From Clostridia bacterium (GTDB taxonomy: Bacteria; Bacillota; Clostridia; Oscillospirales; Acutalibacteraceae): a DNA stretch of 46,369 nucleotides. Location: positions 1 to 46,369 of the forward strand of contig CAAEIG010000235.1 of NCBI GenBank assembly GCA_900755895.1. The letters are read 5' to 3'. The notes under the pieces were generated by a model. That model saw nothing but the letters and a program-made list of their open reading frames with translations. It searched no databases and was not told the origin of the DNA. The number at the start of each line of letters is the position of its first letter. Within the stretch, counting starts at the first letter, position 1. Positions 40,273 through 46,369 of this stretch are shown piece after piece. The translations under genes and the position numbers were made by a program.

Positions 40273-40761
40273 TTGACAACATTCATTCATCAAAATCTGG
40301 AAAGTATTTTAAATCAGTGCATGCGGGAGATCACCAAGCGATTTGCAGGGATTGATCTGCTGGAAGAGGAAGCAGCTCTCTCTGACGATATTTGCACCGT
40401 GCATACCGTCCTAGAGGGGAACCAGCGAGCCGCATTGCTGTTGTCGGCGGACACGCCTTTGCTCATTAGATTGGCGCAGCATATCATGCACAGTCAGACT
40501 GTGACGCAGCAGGATATTGAAGATGTGGCCACGGAGTACTTTAATGTGATCTGTGGGCGGATCGCTGCAGGGTTGTTCCAATCTGCCAATATTGCGTCCC
40601 GCTTTCAGACGCCGAAGTTTTTCCCGGGACCATATCTGCCGGAGGAAAGCGCGGATTGTCGCTGCGAGTTGAACTATACCGATGGCAACAATCAAACAGC
40701 TCGTTTGATTTGTGTCAAGCTGATCCCAGCCCAACCCTGTCCCTCGGACAAAGCTGGATAA
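40273..40761 (+). CDS. cheX: CheX-like chemotaxis phosphatase
   Basis: 162 residues with the CheC/CheX/FliY phosphatase fold. The catalytic-type motif E-x2-N is EYFN (E88, N91), in the helix beginning with ATEY. CheX removes phosphate from CheY-P, which resets signalling. It starts at TTG with AAGGGGGA 7 nt upstream, 21 nt behind the fapA-like gene, and its presumed substrate CheY is encoded next. Confidence 0.82.
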   Translation: MTTFIHQNLESILNQCMREITKRFAGIDLLEEEAALSDDICTVHTVLEGNQRAALLLSADTPLLIRLAQHIMHSQTVTQQDIEDVATEYFNVICGRIAAGLFQSANIASRFQTPKFFPGPYLPEESADCRCELNYTDGNNQTARLICVKLIPAQPCPSDKAG

Positions 40762-40823
40762 CTCGCACGTCCCATTTTCTGAAGCGAAAGTAAGTTATGA
40801 TACATAGAAAAGGAGCGATAAAT

Positions 40824-41201
40824 ATGTCTAAGAAGATCATGGTGGTTGACGATTCCAGAATCGCCCAGCTGCAGTTGCAAGAGGTCTTGTCCGGTACGGA
40901 ATATGAAGTGGTATCCTGCTGCCAAAATGGCGAGGATGCCATCAAACAGTACGACACCGTAAAACCTGATTTGGTGACCATGGATATCGTCATGCCTGGC
41001 ATTGATGGCTTGGATGCAGCGCGCCTGTTGATGCAGACACATCCGGATGCCCGAGTGTTGATGGTTTCCTCCTTGGCCTATGATGATACGATTGATGAGG
41101 CTAAAAAGATCGGTGCAAAAGGATTTGTGTACAAGCCCTTTGATCAGGAGCAGCTTCTTAAGGCGTTGGAAGCAGCCTTTTCTGAAACGGCGGTTCAGTG
41201 A
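40824..41201 (+). CDS. cheY: CheY-like single-domain response regulator
   Basis: A 125-residue receiver domain without an output domain. The acidic pocket is D9, D10 and phospho-acceptor D54 (MDIVMPG). The switch residues are S82 or S83 and K104 (VYKPFD). The ATG at 40824 has AAAGGAG 8 nt upstream; the frame extends to 40797 without a ribosome site. Its neighbour CheX would dephosphorylate it. No kinase is in the window, so phosphate must come from a CheA or another kinase elsewhere. Confidence 0.9.
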   Translation: MSKKIMVVDDSRIAQLQLQEVLSGTEYEVVSCCQNGEDAIKQYDTVKPDLVTMDIVMPGIDGLDAARLLMQTHPDARVLMVSSLAYDDTIDEAKKIGAKGFVYKPFDQEQLLKALEAAFSETAVQ

Positions 41202-41350
41202 GCTGCCAAGATGATCGCAATTGGGACCCAAAGGGCACTCCTTCAGCAGTTTTGTATGGATCGGTAGATGGGCATTGTTTTCGTGGCTCTTTACCGGATA
41301 AGTTGATTGGGCTCTTGGGATAACAGTCAAATATTTATGTTGTAAAAGCG

Positions 41351-41387
41351 GAGAGTTCCTTCTGTAAAGAAGGAACTCTCTTTTTTT
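41351..41387 (+). terminator. Terminator of the fapA-cheX-cheY operon
   Basis: A 12-bp perfect stem, GAGAGTTCCTTC (41351-41362) with GAAGGAACTCTC (41369-41380), followed by seven T residues. Confidence 0.92.
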
Positions 41388-41439
41388 GTGTAGTATTCCT
41401 TTTGATAGAGATATTTTCAGTGTCCAGATGCCATTGACG

Positions 41440-42357
41440 TTATGTGTGTGGTTCGCTTTGCTGAGTAGATGGATGGGGTTTGGAAAACCACTCTTTGGAA
41501 CACTGGATAAAATCTTTTAGAACGGGTTTGCCTTGCAGGGATTTGTAATAGATGCCAAAGGATTGGGGTTCCGCATCTGCGAGGGGGATTTTGGCAACGG
41601 AAGAAATTTCCGGAGTAAGAAAATCGGGTAGGATGGTGATGCCGTATTGTGCAGCCACCAACAGGGCAATGGACTCGGTGGACTCGCAAAAGTAGACCTC
41701 TGACAGAGAACGGTCACCGATGAGCTTCCCCTGTAATCGAGCGATGGGCGCAGAGGCTTTTGGAGGCGCGAACAGTACGACCTGTTCCTTGTTGAGATCC
41801 TTGAATGTGACATGCTCCTGCTTGGACAGAGGGTTCTCCCGGGAACAAAGGCATACCCAGGGGCTTCGGACGATTTCCTTATAGACGGCGGAAATTTTAG
41901 CGGAGTTGGGCTCTTTGAAGCTGACCACTCCGTCCAGATCTCCTTCTTCCAACATGCGGTAGATGTGTTGGAAGGGGATTACCCGCAGCATGGGGTGGAG
42001 TGTTGGGTGTAAAGTGTGCAGCATTTTTAATGGATCCAATAGGGAGAACATACAGGGGAAGTTGTAGCAGCCTAGAGAGAGCAGCTCCAGATCTTTGGGC
42101 GTGGAACTGCTGTACCGCTTTTTCGCCCGTTCAGAAATGGCTACGATCTGTTGGGCGTCTTGCAGAAAAGCAATGCCTTCTTCAGTCAACTTTACAGAGC
42201 GAGTAGAACGCTGAAAGAGCTTTACGTTCAGCTCTTTTTCCAGGGACTGAATCTGTTGGCTGACGGAAGGGTGTGTGACGTGCAGCTGTTCGGCGGCTCT
42301 GGTGAAATTGAGGTGTTCCGCCACAGCAAGAAAACAGGAGAGCTGAAAAGTGTTCAT
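41440..42357 (-). CDS. LysR-family transcriptional regulator
   Basis: 305 residues: an N-terminal winged helix (about 1-60, with NFTRAAEQLHVTHPSVSQQIQSLE) and a periplasmic-binding-like effector domain (about 88-290). I took the ATG at 42357 with GAGG 6 nt upstream; a GTG at 42369 is the alternative. The neighbour in the divergent direction is a MarR-ABC exporter operon. A LysR-type T-N11-A site lies between them. The effector is unknown. Confidence 0.9.
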   Translation of the reverse strand: MNTFQLSCFLAVAEHLNFTRAAEQLHVTHPSVSQQIQSLEKELNVKLFQRSTRSVKLTEEGIAFLQDAQQIVAISERAKKRYSSSTPKDLELLSLGCYNFPCMFSLLDPLKMLHTLHPTLHPMLRVIPFQHIYRMLEEGDLDGVVSFKEPNSAKISAVYKEIVRSPWVCLCSRENPLSKQEHVTFKDLNKEQVVLFAPPKASAPIARLQGKLIGDRSLSEVYFCESTESIALLVAAQYGITILPDFLTPEISSVAKIPLADAEPQSFGIYYKSLQGKPVLKDFIQCSKEWFSKPHPSTQQSEPHT

Positions 42358-42386
42358 CGTGAGCCTCACATATTAGAAAGAGTTCC

Positions 42387-42399
42387 TTACCAATAGTAA
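42387..42399. promoter_or_regulatory. Candidate LysR box
   Basis: TTAC-CAATA-GTAA, an interrupted inverted repeat fitting T-N11-A, 30 bp upstream of the LysR start codon and 12 bp from the -35 of the divergent operon. Confidence 0.45.
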
Positions 42400-42410
42400 C
42401 ACTTTTTTAA

Positions 42411-42438
42411 TTTACATTCAAGAGAAAAAGCGTATAAT
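42411..42438 (+). promoter_or_regulatory. Promoter of the marR-ABC operon
   Basis: TTTACA (42411-42416), 16 bp, a perfect TATAAT (42433-42438). An inverted repeat GTTAG-GGAG-CTAAC follows at 42455-42468 in the early transcribed region and is a likely MarR operator. Confidence 0.7.
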
Positions 42439-42505
42439 AGGTAGCAAACGAACAGTTAGGGAGCTAACATAATACTTTGTGATAAAAGTAAAGGAGGAAT
42501 TCCTT

Positions 42506-42952
42506 TTGAGAGAAAAGATCATGTGGAAGCTAAAGCAGCTGCACATCTCATTGGAGCAATATGGCAGACTGCAAATGAAGGAAATGGAGCTGTCACCCAC
42601 CCAAGGGATTGTGCTGCAATATCTGCTGTCAGCGGGGCAGGAGCCGATCTATGGGGTGGATCTTCATGAGGCGTTAGGAGTTTCCAAGTCAACCATATCC
42701 GCAACGCTGACAGCCCTGCGGGAAAAAGGATATGTTCAGCTGGAGGGCAATCCAGAGGACGACCGGAAAAAGCAGATTCTTCTGACGGACAAAGCCGTGG
42801 CTATGGGGGAGAAATTAGATGCCAGCTTGCAGTGGCAGGAAGGGCAATTGTGCAGAGGTATCTCCTCCCAGCGCTTAAAGAACCTGGAAGATGACCTGAC
42901 GATGATGCTGGCGAATGTGAGACAGGAAATCGGATGGGAGGAAAACTTATGA
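42506..42952 (+). CDS. MarR-family repressor
   Basis: 148 residues with a winged helix (about 35-95, including VSKSTISATLTALREKGYVQ and the wing residues DDRKKQ). The TTG at 42506 has AAAGGAGG 8 nt upstream; the open frame begins earlier at 42479 without a ribosome site. The stop codon overlaps the start of the first ABC exporter gene (ATGA). It probably represses the exporter until a drug-like ligand binds. Confidence 0.87.
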   Translation: MREKIMWKLKQLHISLEQYGRLQMKEMELSPTQGIVLQYLLSAGQEPIYGVDLHEALGVSKSTISATLTALREKGYVQLEGNPEDDRKKQILLTDKAVAMGEKLDASLQWQEGQLCRGISSQRLKNLEDDLTMMLANVRQEIGWEENL

Positions 42953-44718
42953 TAAAAACACTTTTGGGTCAGGTAAAGGAGTATAAAACCGCAGCACTTT
43001 TGGCGCCACTGTTCACGGTGTTCGAGGTGCTGATGGAGGTGCTGATTCCCTTTGTGACAGCCGCCCTTATTGATAAGGGAATTGAGGCGGGAAATCTCCG
43101 CCAAGTTTATTTGTATGGCGGTCTGATGTTGCTTATGGCCTGTTTGAGTTTGGTGTTCGGAGTCTTAGCAGGACGCTTTTCGGCAAAGGCCTCTTCTGGT
43201 TTGGCGTGTAACCTGCGGGAGAGCATCTATGAAAAAGTGCAGACCTTTTCCTTTTCCAACATTGATAAGTTCAGCACAGCGGGGCTGGTCACTCGGATGA
43301 CAACGGATGTGACCAACGTCCAGAATGCCGTTCAAATGATCTTGCGCGTGGCGGTTCGGGCGCCGTTCATGATGATTTGCAGCATGATGATGTGCTTTTT
43401 CATCAGCATGAAGTTGAGTTTGATTTTCCTGGTGGCCATTGTGGTGTTGGGAGCTGCTCTGTTTTTCATCATGGCAAAAACCACGAAAGTGTTCAATCAG
43501 GTCTTTCGCAAGTACGATGATCTAAACGCCAGTGTCCAGGAAAATGTGTCGGCGATTCGGGTGGTCAAGGCGTTTGTGCGGGAGGACTATGAAAACACTA
43601 AATTTGAGCAAGCGGCCCAAAAGCTTTACGCTCTGTTTGTGAAAGCGGAAAGCCGTCTGGCGCTCAACAATCCGGTGATGATGCTGGTGGTCTATGGATG
43701 TATTTTGGCGATTTCCTGGTTTGGCGCCCAGTTCATTGTGGCCGGAGACTTGACCACTGGCAGTCTGACCTCGTTGTTCAGCTACGTTATGGGCGTGCTC
43801 ATGTCCCTGATGATGCTGTCCATGGTATTTGTGATGATTACCATGAGCGCAGCCAGCGGAAATCGTATTGCAGAGGTTCTCAATGAAGTTCCCGATATGA
43901 GCAATGCAGCACAGCCGGATACGGAAGTTTTGGATGGAAGCATCGATTTCAACCATGTGTACTTTTCCTATAAGCACGGCAGCGGGGAGAAGACCCTGCA
44001 GGATATTGACCTTCATATCGCTTCTGGAGAAACCGTGGGTATTATCGGCGGAACCGGTTGCGGAAAATCCAGCCTGATCAGTTTGATTAGCCGCCTGTAC
44101 GATGTGGATGAGGGAAGCGTCTGTGTGGGTGGAAAAGACGTTCGGGACTATGATATGGAAGAGCTGCGCCGTCAGGTGGCAGTGGTACTTCAGAAAAACG
44201 TGTTGTTTTCCGGTACCATCCTGGAGAATCTCCGTTGGGGCAAAGAGGATGCCACGGAAGAGGAGTGCGCAGAGGTTTGTCGTCTGGCCTGTGCGGATGA
44301 GTTCATAGAACGGTTCCCGGAGAGATATAACACTTGGATTGAGCAGGGCGGCTCCAACGTGTCCGGTGGGCAGAAACAGCGGCTCTGTATTGCCCGCGCA
44401 TTGTTGAAGAGGCCCAAGGTGTTGATCCTGGACGACTCCACCAGCGCTGTGGACACTGCCACAGACGCCAAGATCCGCCAGGCCTTTGCCAAGAAAATAC
44501 CGGGAACCACCAAACTCTTTGTGGCACAGCGAATTTCCAGCGTGCAGGATGCCGACCGCATCTTGGTGTTGGACAACGGACGAATCGACGGATTCGACAC
44601 TCATGAAAATCTGCTGAAGACCAACAAGATCTATCAGGAAATTTACGAAGCGCAAACCCAGGGCGGCGGTGACTTTGACCAGCCCGTCCCGGCGGAGAAG
44701 GAGGGAGCTCAGAGATGA
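42949..44718 (+). CDS. ABC exporter half-transporter with degenerate ATP site
   Basis: 589 residues: six membrane helices (about 1-310) fused to an ATPase domain. Walker A is GGTGCGKSS (367-375), the Q-loop follows near AVVLQK and the signature is VSGGQ. Walker B is VLILDD, with D496 in place of the catalytic glutamate. The switch histidine is replaced by Q527 (VAQRIS). These two changes are those of the degenerate subunit in heterodimeric exporters such as TM287/288. The start overlaps marR by 4 nt with GGGAGG upstream, and the partner gene overlaps its end by 4 nt. Confidence 0.93.
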   Translation: MIKTLLGQVKEYKTAALLAPLFTVFEVLMEVLIPFVTAALIDKGIEAGNLRQVYLYGGLMLLMACLSLVFGVLAGRFSAKASSGLACNLRESIYEKVQTFSFSNIDKFSTAGLVTRMTTDVTNVQNAVQMILRVAVRAPFMMICSMMMCFFISMKLSLIFLVAIVVLGAALFFIMAKTTKVFNQVFRKYDDLNASVQENVSAIRVVKAFVREDYENTKFEQAAQKLYALFVKAESRLALNNPVMMLVVYGCILAISWFGAQFIVAGDLTTGSLTSLFSYVMGVLMSLMMLSMVFVMITMSAASGNRIAEVLNEVPDMSNAAQPDTEVLDGSIDFNHVYFSYKHGSGEKTLQDIDLHIASGETVGIIGGTGCGKSSLISLISRLYDVDEGSVCVGGKDVRDYDMEELRRQVAVVLQKNVLFSGTILENLRWGKEDATEEECAEVCRLACADEFIERFPERYNTWIEQGGSNVSGGQKQRLCIARALLKRPKVLILDDSTSAVDTATDAKIRQAFAKKIPGTTKLFVAQRISSVQDADRILVLDNGRIDGFDTHENLLKTNKIYQEIYEAQTQGGGDFDQPVPAEKEGAQR

Positions 44719-46369
44719 TGATGGAACGTGCGGAGAAACTGGACCCCCGCCAGCAAATGACTGTGATGAAGCGGGTTCTGGGGTACATGCTGAAAAACTA
44801 CAAGGTGTCGTTTGCTCTGGTGGTGCTGTGCATATTGGGATCTGCCCTGGCGACTTTGCGAGGGACCTTGTTCCTCCAGACTTTGATTGACGATTATATT
44901 GTTCCCCTCACGCAATCCCAGACGCCGGATTTTTCCCCCTTGGCCGGAGCACTGTTTTCGGTGGCGGCAACCTATCTAATCGGTATTGTGTGTGCCTATG
45001 GGTATAACCGGATCATGGTCAATGTCAGCCAGGGGACCATGCGGAATCTTCGTGTGGAGCTGTTCCGGCACATGGAGTCCCTGCCTATTCGTTATTTTGA
45101 CAGCCATGCCCATGGCGATATCATGTCCATTTACACCAATGATGTGGACACTTTGCGGCAGCTGATCAGCCAGAGCATCCCTCAGTTGATCAACTCCAGT
45201 GTGACCATTGTGACTTCCTTTGTCAGCATGTTTGTGTTGGATATTCCTTTGACGATTCTCACCCTGGCAATGGTGCTGCTCATGGCCTTTGTGACCTCTA
45301 AAATTGCGGCAAAATCCTCCTACTATTTTGCCAAGCAGCAAAAGGATCTGGGCACGGTCAACGGCTACATTGAGGAGATGATGGAAGGGCAGAAGGTGGT
45401 CAAAGTGTTCTGCCATGAGGAGAAGAGCATGGAACAATTCCGCAAGCTCAATCAGGAGCTGCGTGAGAGCGCGGATAAGGCCAATACCTTCTCCAATATC
45501 ACCATGCCGGTGAATGTGAGTATCGGCAACATCAGTTATGTGCTGTGTGCAGTGATCGGAGCCATGTTTGCGCTGAAGGGTTACTGGGGATTGACACTGG
45601 GGATCCTGGTCTCCTTCCTGACCTTGAACAAGAATTCCACTCAACCGGTAAGCCAGATCAGTCAGCAAATGAACAGTATCGTTATGGCAATGGCGGGAGC
45701 TGGTCGTATCTTTGCACTGCTGGATGAGACGCCGGAGGAGGACAGCGGCTATGTTGAGCTGGTCAATGTCCGGGAAAACCAGGACGGCACTCTCAGTGAA
45801 ACCAAGGAGCGCACCAATGTGTGGGCATGGAAGCATCCTCATGCAGCGGATGGAACAGTGACCTATCAAAAGCTGAAGGGCGATATTGTCTTTGACGATG
45901 TGGACTTTGGTTATGAGGAAGGCAAAACAGTTCTGCACAATATCAACCTGTATGCCACGCCGGGGCAGAAGATTGCATTTGTGGGGAGCACCGGTGCAGG
46001 AAAGACCACCATCACCAATTTGATCAACCGTTTTTACGATATAGCCGATGGTAAAATCCGGTATGATGGCATCAACATTAACAAGATCAAAAAAGGAGAC
46101 CTCCGGCGTAGTTTGGGAATCGTGCTTCAGGATACCCACCTGTTTACCGGTACGGTAATGGACAACATCCGGTATGGCCGAATGGATGCCACAGATGAGG
46201 AGTGTATTGCAGCGGCGAAATTGGCCAATGCAGAAGGATTTATTCGTCACTTGCCCGACGGGTATCAGACGGTTATCACCGGGGACGGCGCCAATTTGAG
46301 CCAGGGCCAGCGGCAGCTCCTGGCTATTGCCAGAGCGGCTGGGGCTGACCCGCCGGTGCTGATCCTGGA
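44715..46369 (+). CDS. ABC exporter half-transporter, second subunit (cut by the window end)
   Basis: 551 codons are present without a stop; the gene continues to the right. Six membrane helices (about 1-330) precede the ATPase domain, with a long linker rich in charged residues (about 345-385). Walker A is GSTGAGKTT and the signature LSQGQ. The sequence stops at LIL, so the catalytic glutamate and switch histidine are outside the window; this partner is expected to hold the active ATP site. Three in-frame ATG codons (44715, 44718, 44721) follow AAGGAGGG; the first overlaps the previous stop as ATGA. Confidence 0.93.
   Translation, partial: MMMERAEKLDPRQQMTVMKRVLGYMLKNYKVSFALVVLCILGSALATLRGTLFLQTLIDDYIVPLTQSQTPDFSPLAGALFSVAATYLIGIVCAYGYNRIMVNVSQGTMRNLRVELFRHMESLPIRYFDSHAHGDIMSIYTNDVDTLRQLISQSIPQLINSSVTIVTSFVSMFVLDIPLTILTLAMVLLMAFVTSKIAAKSSYYFAKQQKDLGTVNGYIEEMMEGQKVVKVFCHEEKSMEQFRKLNQELRESADKANTFSNITMPVNVSIGNISYVLCAVIGAMFALKGYWGLTLGILVSFLTLNKNSTQPVSQISQQMNSIVMAMAGAGRIFALLDETPEEDSGYVELVNVRENQDGTLSETKERTNVWAWKHPHAADGTVTYQKLKGDIVFDDVDFGYEEGKTVLHNINLYATPGQKIAFVGSTGAGKTTITNLINRFYDIADGKIRYDGININKIKKGDLRRSLGIVLQDTHLFTGTVMDNIRYGRMDATDEECIAAAKLANAEGFIRHLPDGYQTVITGDGANLSQGQRQLLAIARAAGADPPVLIL

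Noticed and set aside
44976..46250. A 424-codon minus-strand frame
   Set aside because: It is antisense to the second ABC exporter gene, which is open from 44715 to the window end with clear Walker A and signature motifs.
1..46369. CRISPR arrays, insertion sequences, rRNA genes and conjugation or phage structural genes
   Set aside because: No regularly spaced repeats, transposase frames, rRNA sequence or phage/conjugation protein families were seen on either strand.

Overview
The window looks like the chromosome of a spore-forming, anaerobic member of the class Clostridia, most likely a gut Oscillospiraceae relative (Flavonifractor, Oscillibacter or Lawsonibacter type). The evidence is a cotJABC spore-coat operon, indolepyruvate:ferredoxin oxidoreductase with two phenylacetate-CoA ligases, an SLH-domain surface protein, a BceRSAB peptide-antibiotic module, strong Shine-Dalgarno sites with frequent TTG/GTG starts, and many intrinsic terminators. 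Species cannot be fixed from the sequence alone.

Layout. 1-3951: terminators, then a minus-strand operon reading from a good promoter through a 35-residue membrane peptide, metG, tatD and a TatD-associated radical SAM gene. 3985-6549: a secreted SLH-domain protein (minus) and a divergent pyridoxal/pyridoxamine kinase. 6524-12371: an aryl-ketoacid operon, ligase-iorA-iorB-ligase-ACT protein. 12476-13587: cotJA-cotJB-cotJC. 13441-28031: an inserted element (below). 28032-28118: the missing 3' end of cotJC. 28192-34438: sugar-related genes (GH106-like glycosidase, MerR regulator with its target dehydrogenase, GH4 alpha-galactosidase). 34629-38037: AraC regulator, a second MerR with a YitT-like target, and a CE15-like esterase. 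38136-38212: tRNA-Met(CAT). 38608-41201: FapA-CheX-CheY. 41440-46369: LysR, then MarR with a heterodimeric ABC exporter cut by the window edge.

Main discovery. cotJC is in two pieces. The piece at 12928 follows the family up to residues QRFGE and then runs into unrelated sequence. An in-frame piece at 28032-28118, on the same strand and encoding RFGEGLRLL...KNFYAFNPSFDKK-stop, is the expected CotJC C-terminus. Joining 13441 to 28032 recreates an uninterrupted 199-codon cotJC followed by a terminator. The 14,591-bp interval carries a large serine recombinase of about SpoIVCA size (24373-25908), a 53-codon gene just upstream of it, and a candidate mother-cell (sigma-E-like) promoter in front of both. 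This is the architecture of the skin element in sigK and of SPbeta in spsM: a sporulation gene split by an element that can be cut out in the mother cell. Here the split gene is a manganese-catalase coat gene. The cargo is not phage-like: antibiotic-sensing ABC system, TetR-controlled membrane proteins, MATE exporter, a URO-D-family protein and a HExxH protein. That the gene is split is read from the sequence; programmed excision is inferred.

Regulation is unusually readable. Two MerR regulators sit beside promoters with the diagnostic 19-bp spacer and a central inverted repeat. A TetR gene has a perfect 15-bp palindrome on its own -10 box. The Bce operon has an inverted repeat just upstream of a likely -35 region.
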